Positions 43,260 to 53,444 of a DNA stretch of 64,000 nt are shown piece by piece (the first letter of the stretch is position 1; each line of letters opens with the position of its first letter). Origin of the DNA: Mauremys mutica (Eukaryota > Chordata > Testudines > Geoemydidae); the NCBI RefSeq assembly GCF_020497125.1, contig NC_059073.1, forward strand, positions 11,491,225 through 11,555,224, in the 5' to 3' direction. The position numbers and the translations under genes were made by a program. The notes beneath the pieces were generated by a model. The model ran no database searches. It was not told the DNA's origin and was given only the letters and a program-made list of their open reading frames with translations.

Positions 43260-44648
43260 CTCCAGTCTTTGTAGGGTAGCCTCTAAATTCTTTAAGTGAT
43301 CCTCTTCATTTCTTCCAGTGACCAGGATATCATCCAGATAGCACTGAACTCCTGACAAGCCACACAAGATCTGGTCCATAGCCCTCTGGAACAGGGCGGG
43401 AGCAGATGTTATTCCGAAGTGTAGACGACAGTATCGATAAAGCCCCTTATGAGTCACAATAGTCAACAGCTCTTGGGACTTTTCATCGACGTGCATCTGT
43501 AAATATGCTTGACTCAGATCAATCTTACTGAACTTTTGTCCCCCAGCCAGGCCTGCGAAGAGGTCATCGATGCGGGGAAGCGGGTATTGCTCTGCACACA
43601 ACACTGGGTTGACAGTGACTTTAAAATCACCGCAAATCCGGAGAGAGCCATCTTTCTTCACGATTGGAACGATAGGAGTGGCCCATGAGCTATGGGTAAC
43701 TGGTATTAGGACTCCATTGGTGACCAGGCGCTCCAGGTCTGCTTCAACTTTTGGCCTGATGGCATATGGCACAGTTCGGGCTTTCAGATATTTTGGTGGA
43801 CTGCCAGGTTTAATGTTCAATGTCACAGTGATTCCCTTCATACTTCCCAAATCATCTCCAAAAACAGCAGCATGTTTCCTTAGTATAGGGGTTAGACTGG
43901 TTTCTTCTTTAGTCATCCGGTGCACTTCTGCCCAGTTCAGTTGAATCTTCCCAAGCCAAGACCTACCCATTAAGGCTGGGTAGTTACCTCTCACCACAAA
44001 CAGTGGCAATTTAGCCACCTGTCCATTGAGCTCCACCTTAACATCAATAGTGCCCAGCATAGGCACAGCTTCTCCCGTATACGTCTTCAGAACAGTTTTT
44101 GTTGCCTTAAGCGGAAGATGCAGTAGCTTTTCTTTATACACAGTCTCGGAGATCAGTGAGACGGCTGCACCGGTGTCCAGTTCCATGCGTATACGTTTGC
44201 CATCCAATAACGGGGTTACCCAGTATTCATGTGAGCCCATTGCCAAAGACAAAACATGCAGTGGCACTTCCTCTTGTGATGAGGTGTCACCTTGATCATC
44301 CTGGGTCTGCTCTAGGGTATGCAGGGTTCCTCTTTTTGTCGGCCAGACCACAGGCCTCTTTTTCTTTTGTTTACAGGCACACTCAATGTGTCCCTTTTTG
44401 CCACAGTGTCGACACACCAGGTCCTTACACCAGCATTCTGATGCCTGGTGACCTGGCTTACCACAGCGGTAACATTCTTGACTCTGCACCGTTTTGTGGG
44501 TCGGTTCTTGTGACACTTTTTGCACCCTAGGGGGTGCACCGATGTATTGTGCCTCCCTTGTAGCCAGTTCCATGGAGACAGCAATATCAACAGCCTTCTG
44601 TAAGGTAAGCTGAGCCTCTGTCAGTAGGCGCTTCCGTATAGCTTCACT
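43260..44648 (-). pseudogene. pol: Gypsy gag zinc knuckles, protease and RT
   Basis: Continues the gag frame after the stop. Numbered from 44573: two CCHC knuckles (residues 34-47 and 54-67), the aspartic protease L-D-T-G (132-135), then RT with PVTHSSWATPIVPIVKKDGS (291-310), FSKIDLSQAYLQMHVD (348-363) and Y-L-D-D catalytic box (412-415). Protease and RT catalytic residues look intact. After about residue 437 the frame goes off-register: the family's next segment is found in another frame, so there is a small indel near 43260. Integrase and RNase H lie downstream on the minus strand. Confidence 0.93.
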
Positions 44649-45059
44649 TTACAGGCCACACACTAACCTGTCACGCAGGGCATCATGTAACATTTCTTTA
44701 AATTCACAGTGTTCTGCTAGCTTTTTTAAAATGGCTACAAATTGTACAACTGTTTCATCTTCCTTTTGGTCTCTTTTGTGGAACCTATATCTTTCAGCAA
44801 TTACCAGTGGTTTTGGGGAGAAATGAGACCCCAGGATTTCCACAATGTCACTGTAAGATTTAGTCTCAGGCTTAACAGGGTGTAGTAAGCTGCGTAGCAG
44901 AGAGTAGGTTTTAGCCCCTACAACAGTTAAGAATATTGGCACCTTCTTCGCTTCTGTAATGTCATTTGCAATACCAAAAAGCTCAAAACGCTCAGTATAC
45001 ACATGCCACTGCTCTGTATTCTCATCAAAAGGCTCCAGGGGCCTGGTCAGAGTAGCCAT
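44649..45059 (-). pseudogene. gag: Gypsy gag N-terminal part
   Basis: ATG at 45059 (complement) starts MATLTRPLEPFDENTEQW; the frame is open upstream but only from a non-ATG codon. The sequence has the gag capsid-like region of mag elements (RFELFGIAND, SYSDIVEILGSHFSPKPL, RYRFHKRDQKEDETVVQFV, LAEHCEFKEMLHDALRDRLV) and ends at an in-frame TAA (44649-44651). The reading continues in the same frame into the zinc-knuckle region, so this is a nonsense mutation in a gag-pol fused frame and not a normal gag end. Confidence 0.9.
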
Positions 45060-45161
45060 GATTTTTAGTTTCACTTTCACAGTCAGTGCAAACAAGCAGC
45101 TTTTTTGTTTGTTTGTTCTTTACCTTAACTTCTACTTCCTTCTGTTACTGGAGCAGCACCG

Positions 45162-45181
45162 GAGTCTCACCCTCGTCGCCA
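45162..45181 (-). promoter_or_regulatory. Gypsy primer-binding site, probable tRNA-Ser
   Basis: One base after the 5' LTR the minus strand reads TGGCGACGAGGGTGAGACTC. It begins with the complement of a 3'-terminal CCA and matches, by my memory of animal tRNA-Ser(GCU), 17 of 20 positions including the first eleven. That supports tRNA-Ser priming. Confidence 0.75.
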
Positions 45182-45182
45182 G

Positions 45183-45373
45183 TGTTATATCCTTGGGGCA
45201 GCCGGTGTAGGAAGCAATCACTTGAGGCCAGAGAGCAGGCAGCTAACCAAAACCTCCATTTTATTTACATATATACAGAGAGCTCCTCAGCCGGTTGAAA
45301 CCGGTTGAGCTAACCCATAATAATCTAACTCAGTTGCCATAGCAACAAAACCATGACAACCAAATACACAACA
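45183..45373 (-). repeat. Gypsy 5' LTR
   Basis: 191 bp, the 5' LTR in minus-strand orientation. TSD ttgtc follows at 45374-45378. Confidence 0.97.
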
Positions 45374-45378
45374 TTGTC

Positions 45379-45430
45379 AAACATTCATCCCCGGATTGAA
45401 AGACTTGTGTCTACAAGACAAGCATAAACA
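45379..45430 (+). pseudogene. hAT transposase, extreme C-terminus
   Basis: Directly after the Gypsy target duplicate the sequence encodes 'NIHPRIERLV' and a short Lys/Arg-rich end, completing the C-terminus interrupted at 40777. The rest to 45842 is the element's 3' UTR. Confidence 0.75.
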
Positions 45431-45850
45431 TCTCATTAATACCACGGTGAGTGAAGCCATCTGGTTTTTTTTTTATTATTATTTTGAAGCTAATCAATTG
45501 AATTATCTCTAATGTACTAAATGAGCTATACAGTAGACAAAGTTATTTGTAGTCTTCATTTGAAACAATGTTTAAAAAACAGGTTAACATTTTCATATCA
45601 CATAACTTGTTGACTGGACTTTATTTTAACAAATAAACAGAATTGGAGTAGTGGCCTTTTGCTGATAAGCAAGTAAGAAATGTCCTACATGCAGATTGTA
45701 CAAAAAAGAAATGCCTGACAATATTGAAAAAACAGCAAGAAATACCAGTGAAACGCTGTTCTTTTTTCCCCTCTCAATCAGTCCATGACAGTTTAGGAAG
45801 GCACAAGCTGGTCCCTGGTATCAAAAAGGTTGAGAAACACTGATTTAGAC

Positions 45851-48564
45851 AAATGGGATGTACAAGGGAACAATAAGACATTACTGGTCAGCAGGATGGG
45901 GAGTGGTCTCTGCACCCCAGCAGCCTAACCTTTGTTCTTCATAAACATGGCCCATCCAGGTCTGGCTTTGGACTGACCCTGGATTGACCATGCTTTTATC
46001 ATCCATAGCAACTGTGGGTCATTACAAACCTGACTCAGACTGGAACTGATCATCAAGAACAACATGTAGAATTTTAAACAAATAAATACAATTTTCATTG
46101 GCTTTTATTGAATCCACATAGAATGGTAAACTTAGGAAAACTAATAAACTTTTACAAAAAAAATGAAAAGCAGAGAACTTGCAAGCATAACGGTTTTACA
46201 ATTGTAATATACTTCTGGCAAGATTTGACATCTGAGGTCTCCTCGGAACTATTAATACAAAATCTGGAACAGATCTTGAAATATCAGCAGATTCCTGAGT
46301 TTTGATATTATGCTGAGATAAGAATACCCTGCAGGTAATTCATAAACCTTGACTTTAGGACAGCCAGTTCTGTGCTACTCAGGAGAGTTTCAGAAAGTTT
46401 CCTAGCATCGTTGGAGAAAGGGTTTCACATTAGTGAGCTGCTTTGCATCTTACTTAACTGCCATCACATCTCTCCGCTGGAATGGAGTTAGGAAATTGAA
46501 TGGTACATTTTGGAATGTTAATCTCTCTACAACATGACTTCAAAATTGCTTAGGATGGCCACTGTCAAATTCCAAAAAACTTTGTGATTCCAATGATTTC
46601 GGCTAAATGTTAATCAATTTGATTGGAAAGGCCAGGGTTGAGCAGCTCCTTTTGAATGTATTAGTACGGCATCAGCTATTCACAGGGCACAAAAGTCATC
46701 TTTCTAATTTGCAGACACTCTTGCAGCCTTCAACAAAATTTAAGGGCTAAAGGCACTAACCTTTCTGTGTCCTATCAGCTTTTACTGATAGTGTTGTAAA
46801 TGCTGCCAACTGATTGAGTGAGCGTCTTTTATTTATTTTGGTCTTCAAGAGTTGTCAGATAAAGGTCTTGGCTCTGTACCATCCTCACTTCCTAATATAG
46901 GAAGTGTTAGTAAGTCAGATATTTTAAAGAATTGCTGTTCCTTTAAGTGGACAGAGCTTACAGATGATTAATGGACAGAGGTCCAGGAGGAGTGATCTAC
47001 CACAAGTTGATCACTAGAGAACCTGACAAAAGATAATAGCACTGGACTGTGTTCAGTACTAGTCAATTTCATGTAAGAGGTTTTGGAGCCTGGGGGATAT
47101 GGCAAATGAATCTTGTGCATCTAAATGGGGTGTGGGAACCTCTAAAATGATCAAGAGTGTGTGTATATGGGGTGAGCGGGGGGAAAGGGGTTTAACACAA
47201 AAAAAACTTTAAAAAGCAAGTCAGTGGGACATTAAATCAAAACACTTGCCGTGATGTTGGGATGGGTCTAAACAAATGTACAAGCATTGTGTGTTTTAGG
47301 ATGATGATATGGCATGGCTAGGAGGGTCTCGCTGAGTAAGTTCTGGGTCCATCAGTGGATCTCAGGATGCCTTAGAGCACTCCTTGTGAGCTTTCTGTAC
47401 TTTGTAGCCCTGTGAGATAGCACGGCAGAGATAAATGAATAATCTCAGTAGTGGGAAGAATTCTCGATGGCTTTTCTGGGTGTTCATTTCTCTTGCTCTA
47501 TGGATTTATTTTTACAATGAAGCTTGTGCATAAATGGGAAGCTCCCAGCGTTATTCCTTTTTGTTAGGGGGCTCAGATCTGTAGGCTCCCTTACACACCC
47601 AGACATTTTTCATTTAAAATGTCTCAAGGACATTGAGCTACATCTGACCAAGGTTAGGGCATCAGAAGCAGGATAAGCCAGGATGCAGGGCCCCTGGCCA
47701 TGGAAATTGTGCCCAGAGGAGCTCTGTGGCAGCACAAGGGGCCCACAGCTCTCCTGTGCCGGAGACATTACAGGCATAAGCAGATGGCACTGGCTGCAGA
47801 GGGGGCGTGTTCAGGAAAGCCAGGGGTCATACTGAGTAAGTGCATTCCCATGGCAGCCGTTGCCACTAGAGTTCCTGTAGAGACCGGTACAAAGCTTAAA
47901 GCTGCCCTATGCCAGGCATATTGCCTAGAGTATGGCAGCAGTGCACTGCCACTCTCCTGGAGTGTACCTAAGAGCTGGCATATAAATGCTGACCGGGCCA
48001 CCCTGACCCCTACCTAGACAAAGAACCAGAGCCCCTAGCTCTTTGATTAGCTGGGGAACAACTCCTCTCAGCCAGCCCTCCTCCCACTCCTCTTCCTCAG
48101 CCTCCAGCCCCATCCCCACAGCCACCTGCCAGTCCTCCACCCCCCGAAACATCACCTCACGCCCCTGACGCCCCCGCTGACACATATTTCCTAGAGAAGG
48201 AAATACAGGTGCTGCTGTGGGCTGTAACTTAGATCTGTCTGTTCTGGCCGGCCCCTGATTTCCACCCCTCAACTGTAGACCCTCCCCGTGGAGGAGCTGG
48301 GGCTGCAGAAGAGTGAACTACTGAGGAGCTGGGGCTCTGCTCTTTCTTCCTCTCCTTTCAGAGAGCTGGGTGGGAGGGGAAGAGAATGGAGAAGAGTGAG
48401 GAGTCCAAGTGTGAGGCCATGGGGTGTTTGCGAGAGGGGGCATAGCAGCATGTGTATGTTCAGGCATGTGGCATAGCTGCCGATGGGCCTGGTTGTCCCT
48501 TTTGAATGCCCATCCTGAAGAGCAGGGTTGTGACAGCTGGTGGGCTCTCCACTCCATGCACGCA
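45851..48564. other. Unassigned sequence
   Basis: No coding domain recognised. Open frames are up to 115 codons and unremarkable, and I see no repeat ends. Confidence 0.4.
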
Positions 48565-49455
48565 CCAGGAAAACACAAGGTTTTCCTGGGGGGAGAGGTA
48601 GATACACTGAAGGGTAGGGGTAGGGTCCAGAGTAACCTAGACAAATTAGAGGATTGGGCCAAAAGAAATCTGATGAGATTCAACAAGGACAAGTGCAGAG
48701 TCCTGCATTTAGAAAGGAAGAATCCCATGCACTGCTACAGGCTGGGGACCCACTGGCTAAGCGGCAGTTCTGCAGAAAAGGACCTAGGGGTTACAGTGGA
48801 CGAGAAGCTGGATATGAGTCACCAGTGTGCCCTCATTGCCAAGAAGGCTAACGGCATATTGTGCTGTATTAGTAGGGGCATTGCCAGCAGATCGAGGGAA
48901 GTGATCATTCCCCTCTATTCGGCACTGGTGAGACCACATCTGGAGTACTGCATCCAATTTTGGGCCCCCACTACAGAAAGGATGTGGACAAATTGGAGAG
49001 AGTCCAGCGGAGGGCAAACAAAAATGATTAGGGGGCTGGGGCACATGACTTACGAGGAGAGGCTGAGGGAACTGGGCTTATTTAGTCTGCAGAAGAGAAG
49101 AATGAGGGGAGATTTGATAGCAGCCTTCAACTACCTGAAGGTGGGTTCCAAAGAGGAGGGAGCTCGGCTGTTCTCAGTGGTGGAAGATGACAGAACAAGG
49201 AGTAATGGTCTCAAGTTGCAGTGGGGGAGGTTTAGGTTGGATATTAGGAAAAACTATTTAACTAGGATGGTGGTGAAGCACTGGAATGGGTTACCTAGGG
49301 AGGTGGTGGAATCTTCATCTTTAGATTGTTACGGCCTGACTTGACAAAGCCCTGGCTGGGATGATTTAGTTGGGGTTGGTTCTGCTTTGAGCAGGGGGTT
49401 GGACTAGCTGACCTCCTGAGGTTTCTTCCAACCCTAATCATCTATGATTCTATGG
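48565..49455 (+). mobile_element. CR1 LINE, 5'-truncated, plus strand
   Basis: ORF2 C-terminus from about 48580: [92 protein letters not shown] frame slip at about 48975 is followed by [20 protein letters not shown] and [20 protein letters not shown]. The 3' UTR ends with 'tctatgattctatg' at 49443-49455. The 306-codon frame 48424-49344 joins this to unrelated upstream DNA. Confidence 0.95.
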
Positions 49456-50844
49456 TAGCTCCTGGCCCTGTAGGGAACACTGGTTGTTTTACAGCAGGGG
49501 AGGGAGAAGCAGAAAGCATGCATGTGAAAGGGAGAGAGAGATACAGACAGAGAGTGGTTGCTGGCAGTTACAGAGGCTGTGTGGGGACCAGGTTGTCTCA
49601 GTACATGGGCTTTCCCAACCCTAGCAATAACACTTTACACATGTCATAAATTATGCTGAGCCTTACAGACCACTTGTCATGAACAAGGTCCATTGCTTTG
49701 CCTGGCCTCATGGCTCATTAGCTTTCATTGGGTCAAAATTCTAGCAGCCTTCCTAGTTTCACTGGGCCAGAGTCACATCCAGCTGTGTCAATCACTTTGA
49801 GTTACACTATGTGTCATGCTGTACCGTAAAGTCAGTGTGATGTGCAATAAGAAGCATTTAGCCTCTGGAAGCCTGAGAAGGCAAGATTTCTAACACAGCA
49901 CAAGAGCGGTTCCTGAGTTTTCTTAACGATCCCCAAAGATGAACCAAAGGCCCAAGGGAGCACCTGAAAGTTGCTCCTCCTGGTAGTAGGAAAATGACAC
50001 TTACCAGCAGAGTTAGCACCCCAGCCTGAACTGTCAAGCAGCAAGGACCAAGACCAAGCATTTTATTCTGTTGCTAGGGGTGGAGGGAAATTTAGACTGG
50101 GCACAGGGACTGATCCAGCCCCAAATTAGCTCTGCAACTGAAAAACCATAGACTTCTCAACTCATCACCCCCACCCCTGCCTCCCAAAATAATCATTTCT
50201 CCTTCAAGCCATGGCCATATAGGATATATGATGACCCTTTAACAAAGATGTACAGGACTCCACTGAGCATGCTAAGGGAGTGTCCTGATGTCATTCCTCA
50301 ATCATTTCGCCATCTCAAGCAGAACATCCCCTAACCAGGGGAGGAAGAAAAGCCAAAGAGACCTTGTTACGCCAAACTTGGGAGGTGCTCAGATACTACA
50401 ATGAAGGGTGTCAGTCCAAACCACTACGTAGCATGGCTGAGCTGGCAAATGTCATGGAACCTGTATATGTGAAGCCCCAGAGTCATTGCAAGGGTATTGC
50501 CCATAGCTGATTGGTAGTTAGGCAGCTAATATGGTAGCCCTTCAACCCAGGGTGGCTTTAAAATAGAAGAGTTGGATCCAGGGCCTGAAATAAAATGTAC
50601 ACCATATACTAGGGTTTCCAAAACATTTTCGTAAGGTGGATCCCTTCTTCATTGAGATGTTGTCCTACAAACACCTCTCCACCCATTAGTTGGCTAGCCA
50701 ACTACAAAAGCAGTTTCTCCTCCCTTGGTGTTCACACCTCAACTGCTAGAAGAGGGCCTCATCCTCCCTGACTGAACTAACCTTGTTATCTGTAGATTAT
50801 TCTTGCCTGCATATTTATACCTGCCTCTAGAAAATTCTACTACA
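49456..50844. other. Unassigned sequence
   Basis: No recognised repeats or coding domains. Confidence 0.4.
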
Positions 50845-50956
50845 TGTGTCTGACAAAGTGGGTATTCACCCACGAAAGCTCATGCTCCAATACGTGTTTT
50901 AGTCTATAAGATGCCACAGGACTGTCGCTTTTTACAGATCCAGACTAACACCCATT
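50845..50956 (+). mobile_element. Penelope-like terminal fragment
   Basis: 'aagtgggtattcacccacga' followed by 'agctcatgctccaatacgtg', 'tctataagatgccacaggac' and 'cagactaacaccc' is the Penelope-type terminus also present at 33.1-33.3 kb. Confidence 0.8.
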
Positions 50957-51019
50957 AGTGATTGAACAAACATCCCTGAGTGGCATCACAGCAATTGCTT
51001 GCCTGGCAAACGACAATCA

Positions 51020-51315
51020 GGGTACATCCAGACTACCCGCCATATTGGCGGGTAGCGATCGATTTTTTGGGGATCGATATATCGTGTCTCATCTAGACAC
51101 AATATATCGATCCCTGAACGCACTCCCGTTGACTCCGGAACTCCACCGGAGTGAGCAGTGGTAGCGGAGTTGACACGGGGAACCACGGATGTTGATCCCG
51201 CACCATGAGGACCCGAGGTAAATCGATCTAAGATACTTCGACTTCAGCTACGCTATTCACGTAGCTGAAGTTGCGTATCTTAGATCGATACCACCCCCAT
51301 AGTGTAGACCAGCCC
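51020..51315. mobile_element. Harbinger-like MITE
   Basis: The ends are GGGTACATCCAGACTACC and AGTGTAGACCAGCCC, flanked by tca and tga (3-bp targets with one change). Internal stem 51070-51089 with 51095-51114 (19 of 20 paired), and a long second hairpin 51222-51289 around 'cagctacgctattcacgtag' with complementary 'atcgatctaagatac' outer arms. Confidence 0.85.
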
Positions 51316-52256
51316 TGAGAAGTACTGAACATAGTTTACCTTCTTCCAGTGCAGTTTGGCAGCTGGAGACAAGGAGGAAGAACCAGCACTGTGTGACCAG
51401 CCACCTCTGCAGTGTACCACCAAGTGCTAAGCAGACACCATTTGAGAATCTCTGCCATATACCATTATACTGTCAGTGGAGGTGTTGTATTAGTTTAGAT
51501 GGATTATATGAGCCCCGAGAGTCAAAGGTATTAACATGACACAGTCAGTCTCCAGTCAGTGTCCAATATTAAACAATGGAAACACTGTGTGGGGTTTGGC
51601 ATACAGAGACCTTAGACCAGTGGTTTTCAAGCTTCTTTTCTGGTGACCCAGTTGAAGAAAATTGATGCCCACAACCCAATGGAGCTGGGGATGAGGGGTT
51701 TGGGGTGTGGGAAGGGCTGGGGCAGAGGGTTGGGGTATGGAGTGGGGCCTGGAATGAGGAGTTCAGGATATGGGAAGGGGCTCTGGGGTGGGGATAAGGG
51801 GCTTGAGGTGTGGGAGGGGCTGTGGGTTGGGGGGACTCAGGGGTGGGGCAGGGGGTTGGGGGGGGTCAGGGCTCTTGGGGCAGGCTCTGGGGTGGGGCTG
51901 GGGATGAGTGGCGAACAGCGGAGGCTAACAAAGGGAGTTTGCCTGGGATCTGTCCGAGAAGAGGAACCCTAAGTGCTGCAGTCGGGGAGCTGTGTTGGTG
52001 AGTTCTGAGTGTCTGTTGTGGGGACAGTTTGTCAGTTTGACTGTGTGCCTGATTGATTGTTTGAAAAGTGTGAATTGGGAGTGCTTCATTCCAGGTGAGC
52101 CTGACTGTTATAAAAAGGCAGTAGCAGCGAACGAGCTGAGTGGTGAACAGTGGAGGCTAACAGAGGGAGTTCACCTTTGGAGAGCCCACTGAGGCTTTCA
52201 TCTTGCAGGCTTCTCTGAGTAGTTACTGCAACAGCTGAGGAAGCTCTTAGACAAAC

Positions 52257-53444
52257 ATGGCACAACCTGTGCAGGTTACAACAGCTGAACGCTCATCTTC
52301 CATAATTTCTTCCTTCTTTCTTCCACAGGACAGAAGCGACTTTGTCTGTACAAAGTGCAAGCTGGTCTCCATATTGGAAGAGAAGGTTCGAGGTCTGGAG
52401 AAACAAGTATCGACCCCGCGTTGCATAAGAGAAAATGAAGATTTCCTGGACAGACATCAGGATATGCTTCTATGGGCGCAACATTCTGAAGAATCAGAGC
52501 CGGCTGCGCAGTGGGAACAGAGGGATGGTGAAGAAATCAGGGCCGCCCAGAGGGGAGGGCAAGTGGGGCAATTTGCCCCAGGTCCCGGGCCCTGCAGGGG
52601 CCCCCACTAGAATATAGTGTTCTATAGTATTGCAACTTTTTTATGGAAGAGGCCCCCAAAATTGCTTTGCCCCAGGCCCCCTGAATCCTCTGGGCGGCTC
52701 TGGAGGAAATTTGGCAGCATGTGACCTCCAAAAGAAGAAAGAGGAGCGTCCATGTACCAGCAATGGAATTACAGGTGAGCAACCATTTTCATGTTCTCTT
52801 CACAGGTACTAATGCGGAGAGTGGACTAGATGATACATCTGAGGGAAGGAAGCTGAAGGAGACTCCACCGATTGAAAGGCATGAGATGCACTGTGCTAGG
52901 GATGGGGGTTCCACGACCACCGCTCCCAAGAGAAGGAGGTGGGTGGTGGTGGTCGGGGACTCCCTCCTCAGGGGGACTGAGTCATCTATCTGCCACCCTG
53001 ACCGAGAAAACTGAGAGGTCTGCTGCTTACCAGGAGCTAGGATTCACAATGTGACAGAGAGACTGCCGAGACTCAAAGTCCTCAGATCACTACCCCTTCC
53101 TGCTTCTCCACGTGGGCACCAATGATACTGCCCAGAATGACCTTGAGTGGATCACTGCAGACTACGTGGCTCTGGGAAGAAGGATAAAGGAGTTTGAGGC
53201 GCAAGTGGTGTTCTCGTCCATCCTCCCTGTGCAAGGAAAAGACCTGGGTAGAGATCGTCGAATCATGGAAATCAACAAATGGCTACACAGGTGGTGTCGG
53301 AGAGAAGGCTTTGGATTCTTTGACCATGGGATGGTGTTCCAAGAAGGAGGAGTGCTAGGCGGAGACAGGCTCCATCTAACGAAGAGAGGGAAGAGCATCT
53401 TCTCAAGCAGGCTGGCTAACCTAGTGAGGAGGGCTTTAAACTAG
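52257..53444 (+). pseudogene. CR1 ORF1 with SGNH esterase domain, interrupted
   Basis: ATG at 52257 starts MAQPVQVTTAERSSS. It continues with a Cys-containing 'FVCTKCKLVSILEEKVRGLE' that leads into a coiled-coil-like stretch, interrupted by a MITE (52538-52702). After it come 'KRRRWVVVVGDSLLRGTE', which holds the GDS serine block, then V-G-T-N-D at 53112, the glycine/asparagine block, and D-R-L-H near 53370 for the catalytic Asp-His pair. The frame shifts twice (the MITE and between 53015 and 53111), and the protein ends at 53444 ('LVRRALN'). CR1 ORF1 esterase domains are known from work on CR1-like retrotransposons. The catalytic residues appear intact. Confidence 0.88.
52538..52702. mobile_element. 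Small hAT MITE inside CR1 ORF1
   Basis: The inverted ends CAGGGCCGCCCAGAGG and CCTCTGGGCGGCTCTG are flanked by gaagaaat (52530-52537) and gaggaaat (52703-52710), 7 of 8. The interior is 165 bp with 'gtttgccccaggtcc'-type sequence and no coding part. Confidence 0.88.

Larger units (their letters stand above)
40778..45373 (-). mobile_element. Gypsy/Ty3 retrotransposon, mag-like, near full length
   Basis: A 4,596-bp element on the minus strand with 191-bp LTRs at both ends and a 5-bp TSD ttgtc (40773-40777, 45374-45378). It has a primer-binding site, a polypurine tract and gag, protease, RT, RNase H and integrase in that order, the Gypsy (Metaviridae) arrangement. RT and integrase look like the mag-type sequences often annotated as K02A2.6-like. 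It sits in the C-terminal coding end of the host hAT transposase pseudogene. Confidence 0.97.
37138..45842 (+). mobile_element. hAT transposon, 8.7 kb with nested insertions
   Basis: The left terminus is CAGTGTTTCTCAAC and the right is GGTTGAGAAACACTG, an inverted pair. It is flanked by attcagac (37130-37137) and atttagac (45843-45850), an 8-bp duplication with one change, as expected of hAT. Inside is a transposase pseudogene on the plus strand interrupted three times: by a minisatellite MITE (37429-37884), a 1.06-kb element (38681-39742) and a Gypsy element (40778-45373). Removing these leaves about 2.6 kb, a normal size for a hAT. Confidence 0.9.

Noticed and set aside
43570..44530. Plus-strand frames of 124 codons
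   Set aside because: Antisense shadows of the Gypsy pol region.
48424..49344. 306-codon frame that could look like a gene
   Set aside because: CR1 ORF2 remnant joined by chance to upstream non-CR1 DNA.
52770..52806. GT...AG intron-like 36-bp block in CR1 ORF1
   Set aside because: Too short for a spliceosomal intron; probably normal CR1 sequence with a chance 'acaggt' repeat.
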